A stretch of 64,000 nt of DNA from Pseudoxanthomonas sp. YR558 (GCF_900116385.1 NZ_FPCI01000002.1:434001-498000), one strand, 5' to 3'. Counted from the stretch's first letter, positions 8,540 through 17,096 are shown. Program-made: numbers and translations. The notes: generated from the sequence alone by a model not told the origin.

Positions 8540-8730
8540 AATACGTCCTCCGCCATCAACGATGCTCACGAAACGACCTTGAACCCGGGGTTCAAGTGGG
8601 AAGGCTGGGGAACCATCGGGCTTTCCGCTGCGAGGCAGACCTGCACTCCCGGTACCGTCGCCATCCCGTGGTCGTCATTAAGGGACAAGGCGAATGTTTG
8701 CGTGCGCTGTCGAGGACAGCAGAGGACGCG
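8540..8730 (-). ncRNA. ssrS: 6S RNA
   Basis: This lies in the 476-base gap between zapA and fau, the usual place of ssrS. On the minus strand the RNA contains CTTGAACCCCGGGTTCAAGG (8600-8579 or so), very close to the conserved 3' hairpin CUUGAACCAAGGGUUCAAGG of the E. coli RNA. The 5' end near 8730 (CGUCCUCUGC) can pair with GGCGGAGGACG near 8555-8545, giving the terminal closing stem; a T-run at 8541-8537 follows. Length is about 190 nt, close to the 184 nt of E. coli. 6S RNA binds sigma70 RNA polymerase by mimicking an open promoter. Ends are estimates. The flanks (8337-8539 and 8742-8812) show no further feature. Confidence 0.88.
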
Positions 8731-8735
8731 AGGCC

Positions 8736-8741
8736 AGTATA
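8736..8741 (-). promoter_or_regulatory. -10 element of the 6S RNA promoter
   Basis: Reading the minus strand, TATACT lies at 8741-8736, about six bases before the start predicted from the closing stem of 6S RNA. A T-rich stretch precedes it; no clear -35 hexamer at the right distance was found. Confidence 0.5.
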
Positions 8742-8812
8742 GCGAGTTGAAAAAAGTTGCCTAGCCCGTTCGTCGGCGGATTCAGTCCGCAGTCGGTGTG
8801 GTGCGCATGCCG

Positions 8813-9109
8813 TTACGGCGCGCCGAGTGCGGCGTCGAGCTTGCGATGCAGGTCCTGCAGCGTGCGTTCGACATCGCGATTGCGCGCGTGCTGTTCATCG
8901 CGCAGCTGCTGCAATTCGTGTGCCAGGTTCAGTGCGGCGAGCACGGCGACGCGATCCACGGCCGCCATGCGGTTGCTGCCGCGCACTTCGCGCATGCGGC
9001 TGTCGAGCAGCTTGGCGGCCGCCATCAGGCCGGAGCGCTCGTCGGGCGAAACGCCCACGGTGTACTCGCGGTCGAGGATGTGGACACTGACGGGCTCGGT
9101 GGCGCTCAC
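8813..9109 (-). CDS. zapA: Cell division protein ZapA
   Basis: A 98-residue FtsZ-ring stabiliser. It starts at the GTG at 9109: the reading frame is open for much longer upstream, but VSATEPVSVHILDREYTVGV is where ZapA homology begins, and the GTG overlaps the stop of the small coiled-coil gene by four bases. The N-terminal globular part (HILDREYTVGVSPDE) is followed by a long coiled-coil helix with ALNLAHELQQLRDEQ. It acts as a dimer or tetramer cross-linking FtsZ filaments. 6S RNA and fau lie downstream in the same direction. Confidence 0.92.
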   Translation of the reverse strand: MSATEPVSVHILDREYTVGVSPDERSGLMAAAKLLDSRMREVRGSNRMAAVDRVAVLAALNLAHELQQLRDEQHARNRDVERTLQDLHRKLDAALGAP

Positions 9110-9327
9110 GTGTGCTGCTCCAGGGATTTCAGGCGGCTGATCATCGCTTCGACCCGCGAACGCGCCTGTTCGTTCTTGGCCAGCAGTTGCGAACGTTCGC
9201 CCACCAGTTGCTCCTGCTGGTGGCGCAGGCTGCGGTTTTCCTCGGACAGCCGCTGGCAGCGGTCCGCCAGGTCCTGGATGCGCGCGCTGAGCGCGCGGAG
9301 CTGGTCGAGCAGGTCGGCATTGTCCAT
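9106..9327 (-). CDS. Small coiled-coil protein (TIGR02449/ZapB-like)
   Basis: A 73-residue protein from the ATG at 9327, nearly all one alpha helix with heptad leucines (LLDQLRALSARIQDL, then LRHQQEQLVGERSQLLAKN). Such a gene upstream of zapA is usual in gammaproteobacteria and is called the TIGR02449 family. The length and coiled coil resemble ZapB, which bridges ZapA and MatP in E. coli, but I cannot show orthology. The overlap with zapA suggests translational coupling and a joint role at the division ring. Confidence 0.82.
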   Translation of the reverse strand: MDNADLLDQLRALSARIQDLADRCQRLSEENRSLRHQQEQLVGERSQLLAKNEQARSRVEAMISRLKSLEQHT

Positions 9328-9428
9328 GGCGGCCACGATAGGCATGCGCTCGGCGGGTGGTCAAGGGCGGCCGGGCAGGGGATGCGACGGCGGTCGCGAC
9401 GCGGGGCTCGAAGCGCTCCCGCGCGGGT

Positions 9429-11690
9429 TCAGGAAGCGACGCGGATGCCGGAGCCTGGGTAGTACTCGCGGATGAACCGCAAGCACTGGTCCGGGCTGAG
9501 CGCCTGCGCGACCCAGTGGCCCTGCACCTCGTCGCAACCGTGGCTGCGCAGGAATTCGTACTGGTCCCACGTCTCCACGCCTTCGGCCACCACCTTCAGC
9601 GCCAGCGACTGGCCCATGGTGATGATGGTGCTGGTGATGGCTTCGTCGTCGCTGTCGTGGGTCAGGTCGCCGATGAACTCGCGGTCGATCTTCAGCGTGG
9701 TCAGCGGCAGGCGCTTGAGGTACGCCAGCGACGAATAGCCGGTGCCGAAATCGTCGATCGCCAGCGAGATGCCCAGGCGACGGCACGCGCGCAGCGTGTC
9801 CGCGTTCTGCTCGGGGTTCGCCATGATGACGCTTTCGGTGAGCTCCAGCTCCAGCCGGTTGGCCGGGATGCCGGTTTCCTCCAGCGTGCGCGCCACCACG
9901 GCCTGCAGGTCGCCGCGCTGGAGCTGCGTGGCGGACACGTTGACCGCGACGGACAGTTCTTCCAGGCCGGCGTCGTGCCAACTGCGCAGCGTCAGGCAGG
10001 CCTCGCGCAGCGCCCAGGCGCCGAGCTCGAGGATCATCCCGGACTCTTCGGCCAGCGGGATGAACTGCGCCGGCGAGACCATGCCGAATTCGCGGCTGTC
10101 CCAGCGCAGCAGCGCTTCCACGCCGGTGATGCGCTGGCGCGAGATGGACAGGCGCGGCTGGAACACCAGCGAGAGTTCGTTGCGGTCGATCGCACGTCGA
10201 AGCGCGCTGGCCAGGATGGCGCGATGGCGGTTCTTCTCGTCCATCGTTTCCGAATACACCTGGTAGGTGTGCCGGCCCATCGCCTTGGCCTGGTACATGG
10301 CCGTATCGGCGTGCTTGAGCAGTTCGGTCGGGACCTGCGCATGCTCGGGGTACAGGCTGATGCCGATCGAGGGCGAAACCGCCAGCTCGAGCCGTTCGCC
10401 GAAATTCAGCGGTGCACGGAATGCCTGGATGATCCGCTGCGCCACGTCCTCGGCGTCGGGCAGGCCGTTGATGTCTTCCAATACCACCGTGAACTCGTCG
10501 CCGCTCAGGCGTGCGACGGTGTGCTGGGTGCCGACGGTCTGCTGCACACGTGCCGCCGCGGCGCGCAGGATGCGGTCGCCGGTGGCATGTCCGAGCGAAT
10601 CGTTGATGTCCTTGAAGCGGTCCAGGTCGATGAACAGCACCGCCACATGTCCGTGCTCGCGGCGCGCCCGCACGATGGCGCGCGACAGCCGCTCGGACAG
10701 CAGCGAGCGGTTGGGCAGGCTGGTGAGGGTGTCGTAGTTGGCCAGGTAGCGCAGTTCCTGTTCGGCGCGCTTCTGCTCGGTGATGTCGGTGAGCACCTGC
10801 ACGTACAGCGGACGCTCGCCGCTGACGTCGGGCACCACGTTGGTCTCGATGCGGCAGAGGATCTCTTCGCCATCCTTCCGGACCTTCCACACCTCGCCGG
10901 ACCAGCGCCCGGTCAGGCGCAGCTCGCGATGCATGCGTTCGAAGAAGGCGTCCTCGTGCTGGTCGCTGTCCAGCATGGTCATCGGCTGGCCGATGATCTC
11001 GTCTTCGGCGTAGCCGGTGATGCGGGTGAAGGCCGGGTTGATCGTGATGAACTGGTGGGCCCAGTCCAGCACGGCGACGGCTTCGTTCATGCTGCGCATC
11101 ACTTCGCCGGCGATGCGGTGTTCGTACTCGGCGTTGCGGCTGGCGGTGATGTCGCGCGCGGTGCCTGCGATGCGTACCGGTTGCCCTTCCGCATCGCGCT
11201 CCACCACGCGGCCGCGCGCGCGCACCCACACCCAGGTGCCGTTGCCCAGCATGTCCATGCGGTGTTCGGAGGTGAAGATCGGCGACTTGCCCTGCAGGTG
11301 GAGGCGCAGCCGCTCCATCACCAGCGGCAGGTCTTCCTCGTGGATGGTCGGTACTTCGCCCTGCCGGGTGAGCACGGTGATGTCGGACGTCTGCACGGCG
11401 TTTTCGTCCGCGCGCATGCGGTACAGCCGGCGCTGCACCAGGTCGTAGTCCCAGAACTGTTCGCCCGAAGCCCACAGCGCGAGCTTCAGGCGCTCATCGC
11501 GATTGCGCAGTGTTTCGCTGCGCGGCGGCTCCGGCTGCACTTGGCGCGCTGCCAGCCAGCCCTGCCACCAGCGCCGCGTGCCGATCACCACCACGCCAAG
11601 CAGGACCGCGCCCGCCAAGCCCATGACCAGGGGCCGGGACGACAGCGGGGAGGCCGTTGCGAGGACTGCAGCGACAGGAAGAGGCGGCAT
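9429..11690 (-). CDS. Membrane PAS-PAS-GGDEF-EAL c-di-GMP protein
   Basis: About 753 residues from the ATG at 11690 (ATG at 11738 would add 16). The order is: one membrane helix (GLAGAVLLGVVVIG, about residues 23-37), two PAS domains (about 60-190 and 195-320, each ending in a DIT motif), GGDEF (about 325-485) and EAL (about 505-745). The GGDEF signature reads RLSGDEF with LDRFKDIND upstream, a form compatible with cyclase activity. The EAL half keeps EALLRW, ELTES, DDFGTGYSSL, KIDREF and EGVE, so phosphodiesterase activity is expected. I saw no RxxD inhibitory site. The protein probably senses a signal through its PAS domains and tunes c-di-GMP; a PilZ gene lies 5 kb away. Confidence 0.93.
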   Translation of the reverse strand: MPPLPVAAVLATASPLSSRPLVMGLAGAVLLGVVVIGTRRWWQGWLAARQVQPEPPRSETLRNRDERLKLALWASGEQFWDYDLVQRRLYRMRADENAVQTSDITVLTRQGEVPTIHEEDLPLVMERLRLHLQGKSPIFTSEHRMDMLGNGTWVWVRARGRVVERDAEGQPVRIAGTARDITASRNAEYEHRIAGEVMRSMNEAVAVLDWAHQFITINPAFTRITGYAEDEIIGQPMTMLDSDQHEDAFFERMHRELRLTGRWSGEVWKVRKDGEEILCRIETNVVPDVSGERPLYVQVLTDITEQKRAEQELRYLANYDTLTSLPNRSLLSERLSRAIVRARREHGHVAVLFIDLDRFKDINDSLGHATGDRILRAAAARVQQTVGTQHTVARLSGDEFTVVLEDINGLPDAEDVAQRIIQAFRAPLNFGERLELAVSPSIGISLYPEHAQVPTELLKHADTAMYQAKAMGRHTYQVYSETMDEKNRHRAILASALRRAIDRNELSLVFQPRLSISRQRITGVEALLRWDSREFGMVSPAQFIPLAEESGMILELGAWALREACLTLRSWHDAGLEELSVAVNVSATQLQRGDLQAVVARTLEETGIPANRLELELTESVIMANPEQNADTLRACRRLGISLAIDDFGTGYSSLAYLKRLPLTTLKIDREFIGDLTHDSDDEAITSTIITMGQSLALKVVAEGVETWDQYEFLRSHGCDEVQGHWVAQALSPDQCLRFIREYYPGSGIRVAS

Positions 11691-11826
11691 GGGGGTGGAC
11701 GGACCGTCCGGGCCAAGGTGATACCGGAGTGTAGGCATGCGTACACACGCACAACAAGCCGGGATGCGGGTTTTCGTTGGTACAATCACGGGGTTGTCCG
11801 AAACCTGCAGCGGATTGCGTTCTTCT

Positions 11827-12369
11827 ATGCCCGACCTTCCCGATATCGCCGCCGTCGATGCGGCATCCCGCCAGCTGGGACTGGCGACGGACGCCTCGGA
11901 ATTGCACGGCGCGTTGTGCGGCTGGCTCGCCGGTGGCGGTGCCGCCGACGGTACCTGGCTGGCCCGCGCCCTGGCCGACGATGCGTTGCCAGCACCCGCA
12001 GCGGGGAGTGTCCTGGACCAGTTGCGCGAAGCGGCCGTCGTCCAGCTCGAGGATCGCGGTTTCTCGTTCGACCTGCTGTTGCCTGCTGCCGACCGTTCTC
12101 TGGACGAGCGCGCCGAAGCGCTGTTCGGCTGGTGCCGCGGGTTCCTGGGTGCGTTCGGGCTCGCCGCGGGTGCGACGCCGCCACTGTCCGAGGAAGGTCA
12201 GGAAGCGCTGCAGGATCTCGCGCGCCTCGCCAAGGCGTCTGCCGAAAGCAGCGAGGACGAGGAAGACGAGGACGCGCTGGCCGAACTGGAAGAGTTCGTC
12301 CGCGTCGCGGCCTTGCTGCTGCACGGTGATTGCGTCCTCGGGCCCCGGCATCGCCGGAGCCTGAACTGA
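11827..12369 (+). CDS. ygfB: UPF0149/YecA-YgfB family protein
   Basis: A 180-residue acidic cytoplasmic protein of the UPF0149 family. Typical segments are ELHGALCGWLAGGG near residue 32 and FGWCRGFLGAFGL near 102, with a Glu/Asp-rich stretch near 140 and a last helix EFVRVAALLLHGD. The start at 11827 follows a -10-like TACAAT at 11781-11786. The stop overlaps pepP's ATG by one base (TGATG), the same ygfB-pepP pair as in E. coli, where it also lies beside zapA and 6S RNA. In Pseudomonas, YgfB has been linked to control of ampD-type genes and beta-lactam tolerance; that role is not shown here. Confidence 0.9.
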   Translation: MPDLPDIAAVDAASRQLGLATDASELHGALCGWLAGGGAADGTWLARALADDALPAPAAGSVLDQLREAAVVQLEDRGFSFDLLLPAADRSLDERAEALFGWCRGFLGAFGLAAGATPPLSEEGQEALQDLARLAKASAESSEDEEDEDALAELEEFVRVAALLLHGDCVLGPRHRRSLN

Positions 12370-13694
12370 TGAAGGCGCTGACCGGCATCACCGCGGCGGA
12401 GTTCACCCGCCGGCGCCGGCAGCTGATGCGGATGGCCGGCAACGACGCCATCCTGGTGCTGCCGGCCGCGCCCGAGCGCATCCGCAGCCACGACACCCAC
12501 TACCCGTACCGACAGGATTCCGACTTCTGGTACCTGTGCGGTTTCCCCGAGCCGGATGCGGTGCTGGTCCTGGTGCCGGGCCGCAAGCATGGCGAAGCGA
12601 TCCTGTTCTGCCGCGAACGCGATCCCGAACGCGAGGGCTGGGACGGTCCGCGCGCCGGCCAGGATGGCGCGGTCAACGACTACGGGATGGACGATGCCTA
12701 TCCCATCGACGATCTCGACGAGATCCTGCCGGGGCTGCTCGAAGGCCGTTCGCGGGTGTACTACCACTTCGGCCGCGATGCCGACTTCGACCTCAAGTTG
12801 ATCGGCTGGGTGCGCCACGTGCGCGCGCAGGTCCGCCAGGGCGCGCAACCGCCGCACGAGTTCCTCGAACTCGGGCACCTGCTGCATGACCTGCGCCTGT
12901 TCAAGTCGAAGGACGAGATCAAGCTGATGCAGCGCGCTGCCGACATCAGCGTGCAGGCGCACCAGGCCGCGATGCGTGCCGCGCGGCCCGGCATCCGCGA
13001 ATACGAATTGCAGGCGGACCTGGAGCGCGTGTTCCGCGCGAACGACGCCTGGCCGGCCTACAACAGCATCGTCGGCGCCGGCCATAACGCCTGCGTGCTG
13101 CACTACCGCGCCAACACCGCGCAGGCGCGCGATGGCGATCTGGTGCTGATCGACGCGGGTGCGGAATACCGCGGCTATGCCTCGGACATCACCCGCACCT
13201 TTCCGGTCAACGGCCGCTTCACGCCGGCACAGCGCGCGCTGCACGACTTGGTGGGCGATGCGCAGCGCGCCGCGCTGGGTTGCGCACGCGTGGGCGTGCC
13301 CTACGAAGCCGGCCACGTGGCCGCGGTGGAGACGCTCACCGAGGGTCTGCTGCGGCTCGGTCTGCTGAAGGGCAAGCTGGAGAAGCACCTGGCCGAGGGC
13401 AACTACCGCCGGTTCTACCGCCACAAGACCGGCCACTGGCTGGGCCTGGACGTGCACGATGTCGGCGACTACCGCATCGATGGCGATTCGCGCCTGCTGG
13501 AACCCGGCATGGCCTTCACTATCGAGCCCGGCCTGTACGTCTCGCACGACGACACCACGGTGGACGCGAAGTGGCGCGGGATCGGCATCCGCACCGAGGA
13601 CGACGTGCTGGTCACCGCCGACGGCCCGGTCGTGCTGACCGATGCGCTGGCGCGCAGCGCCGACGAGATTGAAGCGGTGATGGCGTCCACCTGA
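12369..13694 (+). CDS. pepP: Xaa-Pro aminopeptidase P
   Basis: A 441-residue M24B metallopeptidase that removes the N-terminal residue before proline. The N-terminal domain has RSHDTHYPYRQDSDFWYL, typical of aminopeptidase P. The catalytic domain shows the five metal ligands in context: Asp in LIDAGAEYRGY, Asp in SDITRTF, His in GHWLGLDVHDVG, Glu in IEPGLY and Glu in RTEDDVLV. The ATG at 12369 overlaps the ygfB stop, so the two are translationally coupled. A second M24 enzyme, pepQ, is encoded 3 kb further on. Confidence 0.96.
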   Translation: MKALTGITAAEFTRRRRQLMRMAGNDAILVLPAAPERIRSHDTHYPYRQDSDFWYLCGFPEPDAVLVLVPGRKHGEAILFCRERDPEREGWDGPRAGQDGAVNDYGMDDAYPIDDLDEILPGLLEGRSRVYYHFGRDADFDLKLIGWVRHVRAQVRQGAQPPHEFLELGHLLHDLRLFKSKDEIKLMQRAADISVQAHQAAMRAARPGIREYELQADLERVFRANDAWPAYNSIVGAGHNACVLHYRANTAQARDGDLVLIDAGAEYRGYASDITRTFPVNGRFTPAQRALHDLVGDAQRAALGCARVGVPYEAGHVAAVETLTEGLLRLGLLKGKLEKHLAEGNYRRFYRHKTGHWLGLDVHDVGDYRIDGDSRLLEPGMAFTIEPGLYVSHDDTTVDAKWRGIGIRTEDDVLVTADGPVVLTDALARSADEIEAVMAST

Positions 13695-13701
13695 CGGCGG
13701 C

Positions 13702-14139
13702 TTACATCAACTGCAGGCTTACCTCTCCAATCCACAGCTGACGCCAGCGCGCGAGCTTCTCTTCAGGTGACAGCCGCTGCGGCGAGGTCGATGCCGTGGG
13801 CGCGAAGGCGTCGCGCTCCTCCAGGCACCCGGTGTTGACCGCCGCGTACGTGCGCTCGCCGTCCTCGAACAGCACTGCCAACAGCACGCCGCACTCGCCG
13901 CACAGCAGGAATTGCGCGGCCAGCGAGCCCTGCCGATAGCGACGTAGACATTCAGGACGATGCGCATGAATGATCAGTTGCGCGTTCGCGTCCGACACCC
14001 ATGCCGCACCATGCGCGCGGCAGAAGCTGCAGTCGCAGGCGCGTGGCACCGTGTCTGCGGGTACCCGCGTGGTGGAGAGCACGAGGGTGATCGTGCCGCA
14101 ATGACAGCCGCCCTGGAGCGTCGCGCGGGTCGCAGTCAT
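13702..14139 (-). CDS. GFA/CENP-V-domain zinc protein
   Basis: A 145-residue protein with the GFA fold pattern. Cysteine pairs that would bind two zinc ions are GGCHCG (Cys12, Cys14), CDCSFC near 35-40 and LLCGECGV near 80. The family was named after glutathione-dependent formaldehyde-activating enzyme, but most members have no proven activity. It is the last of four small genes on the minus strand (zinc ribbon, VOC, YCII, GFA) separated by gaps of 9 to 45 bases, and ends convergently with pepP. Confidence 0.85.
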   Translation of the reverse strand: MTATRATLQGGCHCGTITLVLSTTRVPADTVPRACDCSFCRAHGAAWVSDANAQLIIHAHRPECLRRYRQGSLAAQFLLCGECGVLLAVLFEDGERTYAAVNTGCLEERDAFAPTASTSPQRLSPEEKLARWRQLWIGEVSLQLM

Positions 14140-14148
14140 CGGCGCGGA

Positions 14149-14544
14149 TCAACCGCCGCGGGAACGCCAGGCCGCGGGTGTTTCATTGGTCAGGTCTTCG
14201 GCGCGGGCGCGCGCCGCTTCCAGCGGCCGGATCTCCAGTGTCAGGCCGAAGGCCAAACAGGGATTCTCCGAGGCGATCCGTGCAGCGTCTTCGAGCGACT
14301 CGGCCACGATGAACCAGTAGCCCCCCACCAGCTCTTTCGCTTCGGCGAACGGCCCATCGGTGATGCCGTCGCGGGTGACGCACTTGCTGCGCGCTTCCAA
14401 TCGGCTGCCGGGCTTCAGCATGCCCTCGGCCAATCCGCGCTCGTACCAGGTGTAGAAGCGGTCGATCGCGTTCTGCACGTCCTGCGGCGACGCAGATTCG
14501 TCCCACTGTCCGCGGGAAATCAACAGGTAATCGGATGTCGTCAT
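14149..14544 (-). CDS. YCII-related (DGPF) protein
   Basis: A 131-residue protein of the YCII/DGPF type. The diagnostic motif is DGPFAEAKELVGGYW (residues 63-77); a C-terminal EIRPL follows the conserved strand. Fold relatives are ferredoxin-like dimers, one of which is a dechlorinating hydrolase, but most are unknown. DGPF genes are often beside an ECF sigma factor and a VOC gene; here the VOC gene is present, 15 bases upstream, but no sigma factor is. Confidence 0.88.
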   Translation of the reverse strand: MTTSDYLLISRGQWDESASPQDVQNAIDRFYTWYERGLAEGMLKPGSRLEARSKCVTRDGITDGPFAEAKELVGGYWFIVAESLEDAARIASENPCLAFGLTLEIRPLEAARARAEDLTNETPAAWRSRGG

Positions 14545-14559
14545 GGCCTCATGCCTCCG

Positions 14560-14940
14560 TCATTGCCCTGCGGGCGGCTCCCACAACTCGACCTTGTTGC
14601 CTTCGGGGTCCAGCACCCAGCCGAACTTGCCCTGCTCGGATACCTGAGGATCGCCGACCACGTTGCAGCCTTCCTCGCGCAGCGCGGCCAGCAACGCGTC
14701 CAGGTCGGCCACGCGGAAATTGATCATGAAGCTCGCGGTGCTGGGCGCCATGTAGGTGGTGTCCTGCTTGAACGGACTCCAGATCGTCATGCCGGCCGGG
14801 CTGCCTTCACCGCCCCACGGGAAGATCGCGCCGCCCCAATCGGATACGTCCAAGCCCAGGTGGTCGCGGTACCACGCACTGAGCGCCTTGGGGTCCGCCG
14901 ATTTGAAGAAGATGCCGCCGATGCCGGTGACGCGTTCCAT
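14560..14940 (-). CDS. VOC-family protein (glyoxalase/bleomycin-resistance fold)
   Basis: A 126-residue single VOC domain pair: the first beta-alpha-beta module starts GIGGIFFKSADPKALSAWYR and the second has FMINFRVADLDALLAALREEG, ending in LDPEGNKVELWEP with the usual final Glu ligand. VOC enzymes bind a metal and act on small ligands such as thiol adducts or antibiotics; this one's ligand is unknown. It is transcribed with the YCII and GFA genes. Confidence 0.88.
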   Translation of the reverse strand: MERVTGIGGIFFKSADPKALSAWYRDHLGLDVSDWGGAIFPWGGEGSPAGMTIWSPFKQDTTYMAPSTASFMINFRVADLDALLAALREEGCNVVGDPQVSEQGKFGWVLDPEGNKVELWEPPAGQ

Positions 14941-14985
14941 GTGGACCTCCGTGGATGTCGTGATGGTGCAGAAGGCGCGAGTGTG

Positions 14986-15318
14986 TCAGCCCGCTGGTGG
15001 CATCGCCAGTGAAGCCGCACCAAGTGCTGCAAACACGCCCAACAAGAACACCAGGCCGTAGCGCAGGCGCAAAGGGATGTTGGGGCGGCCGTACAGCCGC
15101 TCGGCTTCCTTCGCGTCGAGCAGCCAGCCGTGCTGGCAGACGGGGCAGGCAAGCTGGTAGCGCCGGCCGTAGACGAACCCGAACAGCAGGTCGAAGCGGC
15201 CGTACTTGTACGTGAACTGCGGCTCGAACTCGCGCATTTCGTCGCAACGCGGGCAATGGTGCGGTTCGGGCGGGCCGACCGACACCACCTGTTCCCCTTG
15301 GCCGATCATGAACATCAT
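14986..15318 (-). CDS. Zinc-ribbon membrane protein, unknown function
   Basis: A 110-residue protein. Two CxxC knuckles (CPRC near residue 22 and CPVC near 58) should form a zinc ribbon, and a single membrane helix (YGLVFLLGVFAALGAASLA, about 87-105) follows near the C-terminus. Between them is an aromatic segment rich in Tyr and Phe. I do not recognise a named family. It is first in the run of four small minus-strand genes, 22 bases downstream of pepQ. Confidence 0.65.
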   Translation of the reverse strand: MMFMIGQGEQVVSVGPPEPHHCPRCDEMREFEPQFTYKYGRFDLLFGFVYGRRYQLACPVCQHGWLLDAKEAERLYGRPNIPLRLRYGLVFLLGVFAALGAASLAMPPAG

Positions 15319-15340
15319 GCGTGCCGTCCCGTAGCGTGGT

Positions 15341-16681
15341 TCAGCGCGCTTCTGCGAATGCCGGCCGTGTCAGGTTGTCGGCGTCGCCGTCCGTGCAGAG
15401 CACTTCGTCCTCGATGCGGATGCCGCCGTACGGGCGGAAGGCATCGACGCGCGCCCAGTCCACGCTGGCGGCGTGGCCGTTCTTCTTCACTTCGTCCAGC
15501 AGCAGGTCGATGAAGTAGAGGCCGGGTTCGATCGTCACGACCATGCCCGGGTCCAGCACGCGGGTCATGCGCAGGTAGGGATGGCCGGCGGGGCGTTCGA
15601 TGCGGCCGCCGCGATCCGTCGCCGCGAAGCCCGCGACATCATGCACCTGCAGGCCGATCGGATGGCCCAGGCCGTGCGGGAAAAAGGCGGCGCTGACGCC
15701 GGTGGCCAGCGCCGCTTCCGGCGACACGGTGATCACGCCGAAGTCCTTCAGGATGCCCATCAAGGTGAGATGCGCGTCCACGTGCAGTTGCTTGTAGTCC
15801 ACGCCGCTACGCACCCCGGCGCACATCGCCTGCTGCGCGGTGTCGACCGCATCGATCATCGCCTGGAATTCGCTGGCGGTGTCGTAGGCATACGTGCGCG
15901 TGATGTCGCTGGCATAGCCATGGAAGCTGGCGCCGGCGTCGATCAGGAAGCTGCGCAGCGGCGCCGGTGCGACGCGCTGCAGTTCGGTGTAGTGCAGCAC
16001 GGCCGCGTGTTCGTTCAGGCCGATGATGTTGCCGTACGGCAGGTCGTTGGCATCCTGGCCGACGGCGGTGCAGTAGGCCATGTGGATGCCGAACTCGCTT
16101 TCGCCCGCGCGGAACGCCGCTTCTGCCGCGCGGTGGCCGCGCACGGCCAGGCGTTGCGCCTGGCGCATCAACGCGATCTCGTACGGTGTCTTGTAGGAGC
16201 GCTGGTATTCCAGGTACTGGATGACGGGCTCGGGGTTGTTCGGCGTGTAGTCGCCGAGCGCGCTCTGTGGTTCGCCGAGGATCGCGCTGCGCGCGGCCGG
16301 CGGCAGCAATGCGATCGCCTCGTCGGGCTTGCGGATGATCTGGATGTCGAAGTGGTCCACCCACCAGCCGCTGGGCGCATCCGGCACCACGTGCCAGTAG
16401 TCGAACGGCTGGTAGAAGATCACCTTCGGCCGTTCGCCCGGCGTGTACACCATCCAGCTGTAGGGCAGGCGCGTCATCGGCAGCCAGGCCTTGAATTGCG
16501 GGTTCACCGCGTACGGATAGTCGCGGTCGTCGAACACCTGCCAGTGCTGCGTGCCGCTGGGCACGACCAGATGATCGAAGCCGCCGCGCGACAGCGCCTC
16601 GTCGGCACGCCGCTTCATCAGCGCCAGGTGGTCCGCATAGAGCGGGACGAGGCGGGCGGCGAGATCGGCGGGTGCATTCAT
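15341..16681 (-). CDS. pepQ: Xaa-Pro dipeptidase
   Basis: A 446-residue M24B peptidase that splits Xaa-Pro dipeptides, the last step in proline recovery from peptides. Metal-ligand contexts are LIDAGASFHGY, SDITRTYAY, PHGLGHPIGLQVHDVAG, TIEPGLYFI and GGIRIEDEVL. The bacterial PepQ length and an N-terminal domain unlike PepP separate it from the pepP product. ATG at 16681 is chosen because MNAPADLAARLVPLY is family-like; the upstream 13 codons are not. It is upstream of the zinc-ribbon gene and downstream of a PilZ gene on the same strand. Confidence 0.94.
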   Translation of the reverse strand: MNAPADLAARLVPLYADHLALMKRRADEALSRGGFDHLVVPSGTQHWQVFDDRDYPYAVNPQFKAWLPMTRLPYSWMVYTPGERPKVIFYQPFDYWHVVPDAPSGWWVDHFDIQIIRKPDEAIALLPPAARSAILGEPQSALGDYTPNNPEPVIQYLEYQRSYKTPYEIALMRQAQRLAVRGHRAAEAAFRAGESEFGIHMAYCTAVGQDANDLPYGNIIGLNEHAAVLHYTELQRVAPAPLRSFLIDAGASFHGYASDITRTYAYDTASEFQAMIDAVDTAQQAMCAGVRSGVDYKQLHVDAHLTLMGILKDFGVITVSPEAALATGVSAAFFPHGLGHPIGLQVHDVAGFAATDRGGRIERPAGHPYLRMTRVLDPGMVVTIEPGLYFIDLLLDEVKKNGHAASVDWARVDAFRPYGGIRIEDEVLCTDGDADNLTRPAFAEAR

Positions 16682-16748
16682 GGCGGAGGCTCTTGCGGGA
16701 GAACCGCCATTTTGCCGCATCCGGCGCGTGCAGGCCGCGGCGCGGGTC

Positions 16749-17096
16749 CTATTCGGCTTCCGGCCCGGCGTTGACCCACTGGCGCAGGCGTTCCAGCGGC
16801 TCGCGGTCGATGGTCAGGAAGCGCAGGCCGGCGAAGGCCTGGCCGGGCGTATTGGCCGGCGCGGACCACAGCAGGTGGGCACCGACGTCGATCGGCACGT
16901 CCTGGCCGCGGTCGTCGCGCAGGTGGAACCGCAACTGGTACAGCGCGTCCTCGGTCACCGGTTCGGTCGCCACCAGGAGCATGCCCGATTCGGACAGGTT
17001 GCCCAGGCGACCGATGACTTGTTCGGTCATCAGGTCGAACACGGCGACCGGCTTGGGCACGTTGCGCCGGCGGGCGCGGCGGAACTCGCGCATCAT
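16749..17096 (-). CDS. PilZ-domain c-di-GMP receptor
   Basis: A 115-residue protein made of one PilZ domain. The two c-di-GMP binding motifs are present: an arginine cluster RRARRR at residues 6-11 (RxxxR) and NLSESG at 33-38 (D/NxSxxG). It should therefore bind c-di-GMP. The start codons ATG-ATG at 17096-17091 overlap the DUF1631 stop by four bases, so the two proteins are made from one message, which suggests they work together. It differs from the PilZ of the type IV pilus apparatus, which often lacks these binding residues. Confidence 0.9.
   Translation of the reverse strand: MMREFRRARRRNVPKPVAVFDLMTEQVIGRLGNLSESGMLLVATEPVTEDALYQLRFHLRDDRGQDVPIDVGAHLLWSAPANTPGQAFAGLRFLTIDREPLERLRQWVNAGPEAE

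Noticed and set aside
9357..12329. A 990-residue open frame on the plus strand
   Set aside because: It lies opposite the GGDEF-EAL gene, crosses into ygfB in another frame and shows no domain.
12369..16681. pepP and pepQ as a gene duplication
   Set aside because: They share only the M24 fold; lengths, N-terminal domains and motif details are those of two old, separate families.
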